Assembly (NCBI RefSeq): GCF_016862815.1
Contig: NZ_BONR01000001.1
Location: 744,001-808,000 of the forward strand
Source: Demequina activiva
GTDB lineage: Bacteria > Actinomycetota > Actinomycetes > Actinomycetales > Demequinaceae
Length of the DNA stretch: 64,000 nt
Reading direction: 5' to 3'
Part shown: in pieces, positions 39,657-49,366 of the stretch
Layout of the letters: each line of letters opens with the position of its first letter
Numbering within the stretch: position 1 is the stretch's first letter
Translations under genes and position numbers: made by a program
Notes under the pieces: model-generated
Told to the model about the DNA's origin: nothing
What the model saw: the letters and a program-made list of their open reading frames with translations, nothing else
The model's database searches: none

Positions 39657-42600
39657 TCATGTGTCTGAGGCCTCCGCCGGCTCGGTCTGGCGCTCGAAGG
39701 CTGCGACGTCGTCGCGGGCCCGCTGAGTGCCGGAGTAGAAGGAGCTGAAGCGGCTGCGTACGGCGTCCGCGTCGCGGTCGCCAGGCGCCATGGTCACCTC
39801 GTCCTCGATGGGCCTGACCTCGACCGGCGCCGCATTGCTGGGGCGACGGCGCTGGAGGCCCGCGCGGGTCTTCTCCACCTTAGGCCGTTCGGCCGCGAGC
39901 GAACTCAGCTCGGAGAACACGGCCGACGTCATGTCGGTGTCTCCGCCGTCCGCGGAGTCCGGCTGGATCACCGGCTGGTAGGACGTCGCGACCTCGGGCT
40001 CGGCAGCCTGCAGCGCACTCGCGCCGGCCGCCTCCCAGCCCGATGCCCGTGCCAGCTGGTCCGGCGAGTACACGCCGTGACCGGCGTCCTCCGCCGGCTG
40101 CTCCTGGCGCGGCGCCCAGCCCTCGATTGCCGGCGCATCGGACTCCTGGGGCGCGAACGAGGCTGGGGACGGCTCGGGATCGTAGGCGGGAGCCTGGGGT
40201 GCAGAGGCGGCCGCCGGCGCGGGTGACGACGGCTCCGCCTCCCACGGTGCAGGGGCGTAGCCCTGAGGCTCCGGGGCGCTCTGCTGAGCGCTCGGCGCGG
40301 GCTGCGCCTCCCACGGCGCCGGCGCCGGGGCGCTCGACACCGAGGGCACGGACTCGTACAGCGACGGCATCGCGGCCGGGGCCGTTGCCTGCGGCTGGAC
40401 CGGCTCGGGATCGAAGCCTCCGAGGGGAGCGCTCGACTGGCTTGGAGCGGAGGCCTGGGAACGGGGCTCGGTCGCAGTCACAGGCTCGAAGGCCGATGCC
40501 GATGGCTGGGACGCCGCGACGGCGCCTGCGGTCGTTCCGGCAACGGCAGCGCCCTTCTTGCCACCACGCCCGAACAGGCGCGAGAAGAACCCTGGGCGCT
40601 GCTCGGTGTCGTCATCGACCGCGCTCTGGATCAGCTCGTCGAGCGTGGGTCCGTGCTCGGGGGCAGACGCTGCAGGGACGGGAGAGCCCATCGGCTGTGC
40701 GGGCTGAGCGGGCTGGACCGGCTGCTGGTAGGCGGGGGCGCCTGCGGAGAATCCCACCGCCGGGTCCTCCGTCGCGGGTGCGGGCGCTGCGGGGGGCTGC
40801 TCGTCCGCAGCGTCCCACGAGGCGGCCTGCGGAGCCGGCTCGACGGCCGATGCGCTGGAGGGCGCGGACTCGGGGCTCATCCACGACGAGGCCTCCGGGG
40901 TGCTCGGTGCGCTGAGCTCCCACGCCGACGCGTCGGAAGGATGAGCGTCAGCGAGCTCAGGAGCAGATGCAGCCGCGAACGGGTCGTCGAGCGACACGGA
41001 CTCGACACCGCCATACGGCGCAGAGTCGTGGTCCCCGGCGTAGGCCGTCTCCGCCTGTGGCACCGAGGGGGCGCTCGACTCTGCGGGGTACGCATCGTCG
41101 GCGGACTGCTCGCTCTCCACGGCGTCGTCACCCTCGAGCATCGGGATCACCATGGGGCCGGCGGCCTCGTCGGCTGCGAGAGCCGGCTCGTACTCGGCGG
41201 GCGACTCCTGCGCGGGAGGGGCGGCGGCCTGCTCGGGCGCGGACGCCTGATCGGGTGCCGAGGGGACGCTGGCGCCGGTGTCGGCGACGTGGGCAGCGGC
41301 CGCAGGGGCGCCCGCGCCGGCTCCGAACGCTCCTGCGGCGCCGTCGAACTTGGGCATGCGGAAGGTCGGCACCTCAGGAGCCTGCTCGACCTCGGGCTGC
41401 GCCTCAGCCGCCTCCGGCGCGAAGCCGTCGCCGGATGCCGCATCGGCTGTCTGCGGCGCGAACTCCTCGTTCGCAGCCGGGGCGCTCGCGGCTGACGGCT
41501 CGTCACCGTGACGCGAGCCGAAGAACGCGGCCGCGCCAAAGGCGCCGGCTGCACCGACCGCTGCGATGCCCGCACCGGCGCCGTCGGGCTCCGCGCTCGA
41601 CGCGGCGGACGGTGCAGATGCGGACGGTGCGGACGAGAACGTCGTGGCCGTGGGCTCGTCGCCATCCGGCTCGAGCGACGGGATCTGCGGTGCCTCCTCG
41701 ACCGGTGCGGCCTGCTGGCTCGCAGCCAGCGCTGCAGGGTCGAGGCCTCCGCGACGCGCCGCGTGGCCCAGGGACTCGGCCTCGGGGTCGATCGGTACCT
41801 CGGGCTCGTTGGCACGGCGCGGGCGGAAGCCACGGAACATCGAGGCGCGCTCCTCCGCGGACTGCGGGGTGACCTCGCTGGGAGAGACGGCAGGCATGAA
41901 GCCACCAGCCTGCTCGGCCTCGAGCGCGGACAGCTGTGCGTCCGTCGCTCGCGCAGGCAGGCCCACGATGGACTGCTGCTCGCGGTCGGCGTCTGCGGGT
42001 GCAGGCGCCTCGCGGCGGCGTCGCGTGGGAAGCCCGGCGCCGGTCGTCCCGCTCGTCAGCTCCTCGAGGTTCGCCTCCTCGCCCGCGGGTGCCTCGGCGG
42101 CATCCGCGGCGATGAGCGCCTCGATCGAGTTCGGGTCCGCCGCCGGCTCGGACGCAGGCGCGGGCTCGGGCTGAGCGGGAGCGCCGCGGCCACCGAGCAG
42201 GCTCGCGCCCTCCTCGATCACCGCGGGGGTGTACGCCGCGCCAGCGTTCGCGGTGGAACGCGCAGGCACATCGGAGATCTCGTCGGAGGCGCGGTGCGAC
42301 ACCAGCGCTGCGGGGGCGTGCGTGGCGGCGTCGGTCGCGGTGGTCGAGACGTGGGTCTCGGGGACGTTCTCCTCCGAGGCGAACAGGGAGGACGGCATGG
42401 TGACGGTCGCGACCGTGCCCTTGCCCTCCTCGGAGCGGATCTCGACGCGGGCACCCACACGGCGAGCAATGCGGCCCACCACGAACAGGCCCAGGCGCTG
42501 CGCACCCAGGATCTCGGACGCCGCGGTCGACGCGACACGGTTGTTGGCCTCGACCAGCTCCTTCTCGGTCATGCCGATACCGGAGTCCTCGATCTCGACC

Positions 42601-44654
42601 ACATAGGTGCCGTCGACGTGCGCGGTCCGGACCACCACGGGCGAGCCGGGGTCGGAGAAGACGGTCGCGTTCTCGAGGAGCTCCGCGAACAGGTGTGCGG
42701 CGGTCAGCGCGGAGTGGCCGAGCATCGACGGGTCCGCGTCGAGCTCGAGCTGCACGCGCTCGTACAGCTCGATCTCGGACGATGCGGTCCGGACCACGTC
42801 CGACAGCGGCATCGGACGGCGCAGGCGACGGCCGGTGTCGATGCCGGCGAGCACCAGCAGGGACTCGGAGTTTCGACGCATTCGGGTCGCGAGGTGGTCG
42901 AGCGCGAACAGCTTGGTGAGCGTGCTCGGGTCGTCCTCCGTGCGCTCCATCTCGTCGATCGAGGACAGCTGGCGGTTGAGGAGCACCTGGTCGCGGCGCG
43001 CGACGTTGACGAACATCTCGGAGATCGAGCCACGCAGAGCGGCCTGCTCGCCCGCGATCGCCAGGGTGGCGGCGTTGACGCCGTTGAATGCCTCTGCCAG
43101 CGTGCCGATCTCGTCGCGGGACTCGACGTTGATCTGCACCTCGGACACGTCGACGGACTCGCCGGGCATCGCCACGCGCTCCACCAGTCGAGGCAGCTCC
43201 TGGCGCACGGCGGTGGCCGTCGTGGTCAGGCGTCGCAGCGGGTTGACGATGCGGCGGGCGATCAGGAGCGCGACGACGACGGACGCGATGAGCACCAGGA
43301 TCGCGACGATCGCCGTCAGCACCGTCTGCAGGAGCGCTGCCTGCGAGTTCGCGGCGACGCTGTCCTCGACATCCGTCCACAGGTCCTCGCGGAGCGGCTC
43401 GTACGCGGTGAGCTCCTCGTCGACCTGCTCGGGCCACTGGTTCTGGCGCTGACCGGTGAGGTCGATGTCGGTGCCGCGCAGCAGCGCGGTACGGACGGAC
43501 TCGAACGACTGCTGGTCCGTCGCCGAGGTTCCGACGGAGGCGCCGTAGTCCGGGACCGGCTCCGCGCCCTCGACCGATGCGGTCGAGCGCTGCGCCTCCT
43601 CGAGGCTCAGGTCGGTTCGCGTCTGCAGGTTGCGGACCTGGTCCGCCTCGCCGGAGAGGAACGAGCCCGTGCGGATGAGTCGCTCGAACTGCACCTTCTC
43701 GTACTTCATGTTCTCGATCAGGGCGTCGACGTCGCCGTACGCCTGGAGCGTGGACACGAGCTCGCGATCGGTCATGGCGACCGCGACGTCGTCTGCGGAG
43801 TTCACGATCGTCTCGAGGATGCCTCGGTAGAAGCCCAGGTACGTCGCGATGTTTCCAGTTCCAGACTGGATTCCCGCGCGGACTGCGCCCAGGTTTGCGA
43901 CGGCCTGCTGGCCGGACGCGAGCGCGGCGACGGCCGCAGCGTTCGCCTCGTTGTCGGCGAGCTGCTCCGTGGAGCCCAGCATGGACTGGATGCTCGCGTC
44001 GACCTGGGCGGTGACGGACTCGAGGTCGTCCTTGAACGGCAGGGGCGAGGTGAAGAGCGTGGTCGCGGTCTCGGACTCGAAGCCGATGCGGAAGTCGAGG
44101 GTCTGGAAGGCGCCGCCAGCGTTCTCGTCGGCGGTGGCTGCCACAGCCGCGACGCGCTCACGGGCCGCGGTGTAGCCCTCCTGCATCGAGGCGACCTCGT
44201 CGAGGGACGGGAATCCGACCCATCCGCCCTCTTCCGTGGGCGGCGTGATGGATAGCGAGCGCTCGTTCGGGAACAGCGGGTCGTCCAGCGACGTCACCCC
44301 GAGCGCGGCATACAGGTCCGCGATGATGGGTCCGGCGTCCTCGCCCTCGACCTCCTGGATGCGCGCGACGGTGTCTGCGAGCGCGTCCTCGGTGTCGTTC
44401 TGGCCCACGACCAGCTTGGAGCGGGTGTCCTGGATGATGTGGACGAAGTTGATGGCCGCGTAGCGCTCATCCTGGAGGTTGGCCTCGAGCGTGCGTGCGG
44501 CATCAAGGGTGTCGACGAGCTGCTCCGAGTTGCGGGCAGCACTGAGATCCTGGGAGGCACCGTAGGTGATGAAGCCTGCCGCGAGCACGAGCACCAGAAT
44601 GGGCACCGCGACCACGGCGAGGATCTTCCCTCGAATTCCAAGCCTCTGGAGCAT
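39657..44654 (-). CDS. cvnA: Conservon sensor histidine kinase (CvnA) with very long tail
   Basis: A 1665-residue membrane protein. After helix 1 (ILAVVAVPILVLVLAAGFITYG) comes a nitrate/nitrite-sensor-like helical extracellular domain to about residue 440, helix 2 with HAMP (LVLIASVVVALLIARRIVNPLRRL), a dimer region (LFALDHLATRMRRN, with the usual H), and an ATPase domain with LFAELLENATVFSDP and EDSGIGMTEKEL. From about residue 790 to the end the sequence is Ala/Pro/Glu-rich and disordered. A conserved-looking last block (DRDADAVRSRFSSFYSGTQRARDDV) may tether the partners. Usual CvnA proteins are much shorter (from memory), so the tail is exceptional. The frame is open throughout. Confidence 0.88.
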   Translation of the reverse strand: MLQRLGIRGKILAVVAVPILVLVLAAGFITYGASQDLSAARNSEQLVDTLDAARTLEANLQDERYAAINFVHIIQDTRSKLVVGQNDTEDALADTVARIQEVEGEDAGPIIADLYAALGVTSLDDPLFPNERSLSITPPTEEGGWVGFPSLDEVASMQEGYTAARERVAAVAATADENAGGAFQTLDFRIGFESETATTLFTSPLPFKDDLESVTAQVDASIQSMLGSTEQLADNEANAAAVAALASGQQAVANLGAVRAGIQSGTGNIATYLGFYRGILETIVNSADDVAVAMTDRELVSTLQAYGDVDALIENMKYEKVQFERLIRTGSFLSGEADQVRNLQTRTDLSLEEAQRSTASVEGAEPVPDYGASVGTSATDQQSFESVRTALLRGTDIDLTGQRQNQWPEQVDEELTAYEPLREDLWTDVEDSVAANSQAALLQTVLTAIVAILVLIASVVVALLIARRIVNPLRRLTTTATAVRQELPRLVERVAMPGESVDVSEVQINVESRDEIGTLAEAFNGVNAATLAIAGEQAALRGSISEMFVNVARRDQVLLNRQLSSIDEMERTEDDPSTLTKLFALDHLATRMRRNSESLLVLAGIDTGRRLRRPMPLSDVVRTASSEIELYERVQLELDADPSMLGHSALTAAHLFAELLENATVFSDPGSPVVVRTAHVDGTYVVEIEDSGIGMTEKELVEANNRVASTAASEILGAQRLGLFVVGRIARRVGARVEIRSEEGKGTVATVTMPSSLFASEENVPETHVSTTATDAATHAPAALVSHRASDEISDVPARSTANAGAAYTPAVIEEGASLLGGRGAPAQPEPAPASEPAADPNSIEALIAADAAEAPAGEEANLEELTSGTTGAGLPTRRRREAPAPADADREQQSIVGLPARATDAQLSALEAEQAGGFMPAVSPSEVTPQSAEERASMFRGFRPRRANEPEVPIDPEAESLGHAARRGGLDPAALAASQQAAPVEEAPQIPSLEPDGDEPTATTFSSAPSASAPSAASSAEPDGAGAGIAAVGAAGAFGAAAFFGSRHGDEPSAASAPAANEEFAPQTADAASGDGFAPEAAEAQPEVEQAPEVPTFRMPKFDGAAGAFGAGAGAPAAAAHVADTGASVPSAPDQASAPEQAAAPPAQESPAEYEPALAADEAAGPMVIPMLEGDDAVESEQSADDAYPAESSAPSVPQAETAYAGDHDSAPYGGVESVSLDDPFAAASAPELADAHPSDASAWELSAPSTPEASSWMSPESAPSSASAVEPAPQAASWDAADEQPPAAPAPATEDPAVGFSAGAPAYQQPVQPAQPAQPMGSPVPAASAPEHGPTLDELIQSAVDDDTEQRPGFFSRLFGRGGKKGAAVAGTTAGAVAASQPSASAFEPVTATEPRSQASAPSQSSAPLGGFDPEPVQPQATAPAAMPSLYESVPSVSSAPAPAPWEAQPAPSAQQSAPEPQGYAPAPWEAEPSSPAPAAASAPQAPAYDPEPSPASFAPQESDAPAIEGWAPRQEQPAEDAGHGVYSPDQLARASGWEAAGASALQAAEPEVATSYQPVIQPDSADGGDTDMTSAVFSELSSLAAERPKVEKTRAGLQRRRPSNAAPVEVRPIEDEVTMAPGDRDADAVRSRFSSFYSGTQRARDDVAAFERQTEPAEASDT

Positions 44655-44833
44655 CTACTCTCTCCCTCACAAGCCGCCTGCTGTGCACACACCGCCATCT
44701 GCCGTGCGCGCCTCGATGCAACTGGACCCCAGCGTTATCGGCACCTTCGCCAAGAACCTGAAACCCATGGGGCTTCACGTGGAGTGAGACGCTATACCGT
44801 GACGGCTATGACGCGAAACATTGGGGCGATGGT

Positions 44834-45805
44834 GTGATTTTTTCCACTGTGTCCGAGTTCGGCGGTCCGGACGTCCTGCGCACACAGAGCAGGCCTGATC
44901 CTGAGCCAGGCGTGCACGAGGTGCTGATCCGGGTACGCGCGGCCGGCGTGAACCGGGCGGACCTGCTGCAGCGCGAGGGCCGGTATCCGCCGCCGCCGGG
45001 AGCGCCAGCGTGGCCAGGCCTGGAGGTCGCCGGCGTGGTGTCCGCCGTGGGATCGGGCGTCACGTCCTGGGCCGTGGGGGACGAGGTGTGCGCGCTCCTG
45101 GCAGGCGGCGGGTACGCGGACGCCGTCACCGTGCACGAGGACCTCGTCCTGCCGGTGCCGGCAGGGCTGACGTGGGAGGAGGCGGGGGGGCTCGTCGAGG
45201 CGGCGTGCACCGTCTGGTCGAACCTGCAGGCGGCCGATGCGCGTCCCGGCGAGACGCTGCTGGTCCAGGGAGGCTCGGGGGGCGTGGGGCACCTCGCGAT
45301 CCAGATCGCGGTAGCGGCAGGGATGCGCGTGCTCGCGACCGCTGGCGGGCCGGAACGGGTGTCCCGCTGCGAGGTGCTGGGGGCGGTCGGGATCGACCAC
45401 CGTGAGGGGGAGGTCTCCGCCACGGTGCGGGAACTCGGCGGAGCGGACGTCATCCTGGACGTGCTGGGCGCTGGCGCTCTCGAGGACAACCTGCGCTGCT
45501 TGCGGCCCGACGGCCGGCTGCTGGTCATCGGCATGCAGCGAGGCGCACGAGGCGAGCTCGACCTGGGCCGGCTGCTGTCGCTGCGGGCGCGAGTCATCGG
45601 CACCACCCTGCGAGCGCGCCCGCACGACCAGAAGGCCGCGATCGTGAGGTCCGTGCGCGAGGACGTGTGGCCGTGGATCCCGAGTCAGGTGCGGCCGGTG
45701 GTCCACGCGGCGGTGCCGCTCGAACGCGCAGGGGACGCGCATCGGCTGCTCGAGTCGGGCGAGGTCTTCGGCAAGGTGGTGCTCACCCCGCCCGTGCCCG
45801 CCTGA
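44834..45805 (+). CDS. NAD(P)H:quinone oxidoreductase, PIG3-like MDR protein
   Basis: A 323-residue zinc-free medium-chain dehydrogenase/reductase. The features are VRAAGVNRADLLQREGRYPPPPGAPAWPGLEVAGVV, the glycine-rich QGGSGGVGHLAIQIA nucleotide loop, and DVILDVLGAGALEDNLRCLRPDGRLLVIG. The PIG3/YhdH-type sequence places it among one-electron quinone reductases. The substrate is not certain. The GTG at 44834 lacks a clear ribosome site. Confidence 0.88.
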   Translation: MIFSTVSEFGGPDVLRTQSRPDPEPGVHEVLIRVRAAGVNRADLLQREGRYPPPPGAPAWPGLEVAGVVSAVGSGVTSWAVGDEVCALLAGGGYADAVTVHEDLVLPVPAGLTWEEAGGLVEAACTVWSNLQAADARPGETLLVQGGSGGVGHLAIQIAVAAGMRVLATAGGPERVSRCEVLGAVGIDHREGEVSATVRELGGADVILDVLGAGALEDNLRCLRPDGRLLVIGMQRGARGELDLGRLLSLRARVIGTTLRARPHDQKAAIVRSVREDVWPWIPSQVRPVVHAAVPLERAGDAHRLLESGEVFGKVVLTPPVPA

Positions 45806-45873
45806 GCCGTCCCGTCCTGAAGAGGCGGCACCCCGGTCAGCGCCTCTGCGCGTCCGTGAGGAGCCGTGGACCT

Positions 45874-47106
45874 CTACGCGAGGTTGCCCGCGGCGAGGGA
45901 TGCCGCGAGCGCGGGAGAGACCGGCAGCCTGGGGATGAGCGTCGCCTGCAGTGCGTGGTAGATGTCCGCCTTGCCCTCCCACACCGTGCGCGACACCGCG
46001 TTGTCGGTGCCGAGCTCGTGCCACCACGAGCCGCCCTCATGGTCCAGGTGGTGCTCGCCCGCGAACTCCCACCACCGGCGGTAGTCCTCGGCATAGGTGG
46101 GCAGCTTGGTCGCCTGCCACAGCGCGGCCGCTGCACCGATCGCCTCCGCCGTCACCCAATGCATGCGCTCGCGCACCACCGGCCGGCCGTCCCAGTCCAC
46201 GGTGTAGACGAAGCCGACTGCGCCGTCGACGTTCCATCCCTCGCGCACCGCCGTCGCGTACAGCTCCTTCGCGTCGTCCATCATCCACTCCGGGCGCGCC
46301 AGCCCCGACTGCTGCACCGATGCGGCCAGCTGAAGCGTCAGGCGGGACCACTCGAGGAGATGGCCGATGGTCGCGCCGAACGGCCGGAAGGGGTGTGCAG
46401 GCTCGTCCTCGTTGTAGGACATGAGCGGCTGCCACTGCGCGTCGAAGTGCTCCGGCAGACGCCAGTCGTTGGCGCGGGCGTAGCCGTGGACGGCGCGCTC
46501 CGTGATGCGCAGCGCGCGCCGCAGCAGCGACTTGTCGCCCGTGACGTCCGCGGCCGCCATGTACGCCTCGACCGTGTGCATGTTCGCGTTGATGCCGCGG
46601 TAGTCCTCGATCTCGGACCAGTCCCGGCCGAACGCCTCGCGGCTCATGCCGGCCTCGTCATCCCAGAACCGCTGGCCGTGCACCTCCAACGCCTCCTCCA
46701 GGAGGTCGCTCGCTCCGGGCCGGCCCGCGGCCACTGCGGAGGAGGCCGCGAGGATCACGAACGCGTGCCCGTACGCCTCCTTGACGTCCTTCGTGGGACC
46801 GTCTGGGTCCACCGCGGCGAACCATCCGCCGTGCTGGTCGTCGTGCAGACGCCCCCTCAGCGCATCGATGCCGTGGTCGACCAGCGAGGACGCCCCCGGG
46901 CGCCCCATCATCGCGGCCAGGGCGTACGAGTGCGTCATGCGGCAGGTGATCCACAGCTCGACGTCGTGCGACTGGTCGAGCGCGCCGCTCTCGTCGAGCC
47001 AGCCGAACCCCCCGCGTGGGTCACGGCTCGCGGCTCCGAAGCTCAGGAGACGATCGGTCTCGGACTCGAGCCAGCGGTGATGGGCAGGGGTGGTCAGCCA
47101 GATCAT
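45874..47106 (-). CDS. N-acylglucosamine 2-epimerase-family protein
   Basis: A 410-residue (alpha/alpha)6-barrel sugar epimerase/isomerase. Family landmarks are FGWLDESGALDQSHDVELWITCRMTHSYALAAMM, YGHAFVILAAS, DYRGINANMHTVEAYMAA, HPFRPFGATIGHLLEWSRL and WWHELGTDNAV. The conserved histidines at these positions are the catalytic pair in the family. Members interconvert N-acylglucosamine/mannosamine, cellobiose or mannose/fructose. The actual substrate is not determinable. Confidence 0.88.
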   Translation of the reverse strand: MIWLTTPAHHRWLESETDRLLSFGAASRDPRGGFGWLDESGALDQSHDVELWITCRMTHSYALAAMMGRPGASSLVDHGIDALRGRLHDDQHGGWFAAVDPDGPTKDVKEAYGHAFVILAASSAVAAGRPGASDLLEEALEVHGQRFWDDEAGMSREAFGRDWSEIEDYRGINANMHTVEAYMAAADVTGDKSLLRRALRITERAVHGYARANDWRLPEHFDAQWQPLMSYNEDEPAHPFRPFGATIGHLLEWSRLTLQLAASVQQSGLARPEWMMDDAKELYATAVREGWNVDGAVGFVYTVDWDGRPVVRERMHWVTAEAIGAAAALWQATKLPTYAEDYRRWWEFAGEHHLDHEGGSWWHELGTDNAVSRTVWEGKADIYHALQATLIPRLPVSPALAASLAAGNLA

Positions 47107-47130
47107 GTCACGAGCCTACGGGCACGTCCG

Positions 47131-47991
47131 TCACAGGACAGCGAGGCGTTCCGGGTCGATGAGGCGCTCGAGCAGAGGCAGGATCCCGTCGTCCTCGACC
47201 GAGCCGAGCACCTCGTCCGCGACCTCGTGCACATGAGCGGGCGCGTTGCCCATCGCTGCGGACTGGCCCGCCCACTGCAGCATCGCGAGGTCGTTGTTGC
47301 CGTCGCCGACCGCGACGGTGTGCGCGGGGTAGACGCCCATCTTGCGACGCAGCGCCTCCAGCGCGGAGGCCTTGGTGACCCCGGGAGGGGTGAGATCCAG
47401 CCACGCCGAGTAGCCCACGGCGTACGTGACGTCGTTGAGGCCGATGCGCTGGACCAGGTCGTCGAAGTGGCTGACGTCCACGCCGGGAGCGCGGATCACC
47501 ACGCGGGTGACCTCGCCCTGAGCGAGCTCCTCGAACGAGTCGACCACGATCTGCCGGCCTGTCAGCTCGCCCATGGGGAACTCGCGGCTCACGCGGAAGC
47601 CCACGCCCAGGTCCTCGACCGCGAAGAACGCGTCCGGCATCTCCTGGCGGATCAGCTCGAGGGCAGCAGTGGGGTCGAAGGTGACGACCTCGATGATGTC
47701 GTAGCCGCCTGGGCTCGCAGGGTTGAGGCGGATGGTCACCGCGCCGTTGGCGCACACCGCGTATCCGCGGCGAATGCCCAGGCGCTCCGCGACCGGCATG
47801 GTCGCGACGATGTTGCGGCCGGTCGCGAGGATCACGTGGTTGCGGCACATCCGCACCTGCTCGACGGCGCGCACCACGCGGTCCGAGATGTCGCCGCCCC
47901 AGTGCATGAGCGTGCCGTCGATGTCGAGGCCCAGCAGCCTCCACGAGTCGTTGTCCAGCGGGGGCTGCATCTGGTCGGGGGCCTGGCTCAT
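47131..47991 (-). CDS. HAD-superfamily (Cof-type) phosphatase
   Basis: A 286-residue HAD hydrolase. Motif I is LLGLDIDGTL near residue 20, motif II is ILATGRN, the Lys of motif III is in VTKASALEALRRKM, and motif IV is VAVGDGNNDLAML. The cap insert (VVDSFEELAQGEVTRVVIRAPG) makes it a class IIB Cof protein, a sugar phosphatase. ATG 47991 is used because the homologous part starts there. It lies between the epimerase and serS on the same strand, possibly co-transcribed with serS. Confidence 0.9.
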   Translation of the reverse strand: MSQAPDQMQPPLDNDSWRLLGLDIDGTLMHWGGDISDRVVRAVEQVRMCRNHVILATGRNIVATMPVAERLGIRRGYAVCANGAVTIRLNPASPGGYDIIEVVTFDPTAALELIRQEMPDAFFAVEDLGVGFRVSREFPMGELTGRQIVVDSFEELAQGEVTRVVIRAPGVDVSHFDDLVQRIGLNDVTYAVGYSAWLDLTPPGVTKASALEALRRKMGVYPAHTVAVGDGNNDLAMLQWAGQSAAMGNAPAHVHEVADEVLGSVEDDGILPLLERLIDPERLAVL

Positions 47992-48060
47992 GGGGATGAG
48001 CCTACGACGAGCCGGTGACGCGGGCGTGAACGGCACTCCCCTGCCCCCGCACGGGCGGGC

Positions 48061-49332
48061 TCAGGCGACGGGTTCGAGGCGCTCGACGCCGCCCAGGTAG
48101 GGGCGCAGGATCTCGGGCACGTGGACCGAACCGTCCGCCTGCTGGTGGTTCTCGAGCAGCGCCACGATCCACCGGGTGGTGCCGATGGTGCCGTTGATGG
48201 TCGCCACGGCCTCGGTGCCGCGCTCGCCGCGCTCCCGGATGTTGAGCCGTCGCGCCTGATAGGTGGTGCAGTTCGAGGTCGAGGTGACCTCCATCCAGCG
48301 CTCCTGGCTGGGCAGCCACGCCTCGCAGTCGAACTTGCGCGCCGCGCTCGAGCCCAGGTCTCCTGCCGCCGTGTCGATCAGGCGATACGGAAGCTCCAGT
48401 GCCTGCAGCATCTCCTCCTGGATGGCGAGGAAGCGCGCGTGCTCGGCCGCGGCATCGGCCGCCGTCACGTAGCTGAACATCTCCACCTTGTGGAACTGGT
48501 GCACGCGAATGATGCCTCGCGTGTCCCGCCCCGCCGAGCCGGCCTCGCGGCGGTAGCAGGCGCTCCAGCCGGCGTAGCGCAGCGGTCCGGCGCTCAGGTC
48601 CACGATCTCGTCCGCGTGGTAGCCCGCGAGAGCGACCTCGGAGGTTCCCACGAGGTACTGGTCGTCGCGCTCGAGGTAGTAGATCTCCTCCGCGTGCTTG
48701 CCCAGGAAGCCGGTGCCCGCCATCGTCTCGGGCCGCACCAGCGTGGGCGTGATCATGGGGCTGAAGCCGCGCTCGTACGCGAGGTTCATCGCAGCGTTGA
48801 GGATCGCGAGCTCGAGGCGTGCCCCGATGCCGGTGAGGAAGTAGAAGCGCGCGCCGGACACCTTGGCACCGCGCTCCATGTCGATCGCCTTCAAGCGCTC
48901 CGCCACCGCCAGGTGGTCCTGGACCTCGACGCCCTCCGCTGCGAAGTCGCGGGGCGAGCCCTCGTGGCGCAGGACGGTGAAGTCCTCCTCGCCTCCGCTC
49001 GGAACCTCGGGCTCCGGGATGTTGCCGAGCGACCGGGCGAGCTCGACCGCCCTGGCGGCTGCCGCATCGGCCGTCGCGCTCAGCTCCTTGACCTGAGCGG
49101 CCAGGTCCTTGGTGCGGGCCAGCAGCTCCTGCTTGGCGTCGCCCTGTGCCTGCGCGACCTCCTTGCCCAGCGCCTTCTGCTCCGCGCGCTTGGTCTCGAA
49201 GTCCGCGAGCGCGGCGCGGTGCTCCGCGTCCGCAGCGAGCACCTGATCCACCACCGCGGGGTCGTCGCCGCGGGAGCGCTGGCTGTCCTTGACACGGTCG
49301 GGGTCAGCGCGCAGCAGCTTGAGGTCGATCAT
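48061..49332 (-). CDS. serS: Seryl-tRNA synthetase
   Basis: A 423-residue class II aminoacyl-tRNA synthetase. The N-terminal coiled-coil arm (residues 30-105) binds the tRNA variable arm. The catalytic part has the class II motifs: [41 protein letters not shown] and, as motif 3, [18 protein letters not shown]. The family expects GxGxxxxxR-like sequence here and TTRW fits. Complete enzyme. Confidence 0.96.
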   Translation of the reverse strand: MIDLKLLRADPDRVKDSQRSRGDDPAVVDQVLAADAEHRAALADFETKRAEQKALGKEVAQAQGDAKQELLARTKDLAAQVKELSATADAAAARAVELARSLGNIPEPEVPSGGEEDFTVLRHEGSPRDFAAEGVEVQDHLAVAERLKAIDMERGAKVSGARFYFLTGIGARLELAILNAAMNLAYERGFSPMITPTLVRPETMAGTGFLGKHAEEIYYLERDDQYLVGTSEVALAGYHADEIVDLSAGPLRYAGWSACYRREAGSAGRDTRGIIRVHQFHKVEMFSYVTAADAAAEHARFLAIQEEMLQALELPYRLIDTAAGDLGSSAARKFDCEAWLPSQERWMEVTSTSNCTTYQARRLNIRERGERGTEAVATINGTIGTTRWIVALLENHQQADGSVHVPEILRPYLGGVERLEPVA

Positions 49333-49366
49333 GCCCGCGATTCTAACGGGGCGTTAGGCTCGAGCC

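Noticed and set aside
40100-42200. Ala/Pro/Ser-rich repeats in the cvnA tail as a minisatellite or CRISPR-like array
   Set aside because: Units vary in length and sequence with no regular period; this is disordered-protein composition.
41508-44255. 915-codon open frame opposite cvnA
   Set aside because: Antisense shadow of a well-supported four-gene conservon; low-complexity Arg/Gly/Leu content and no motif.
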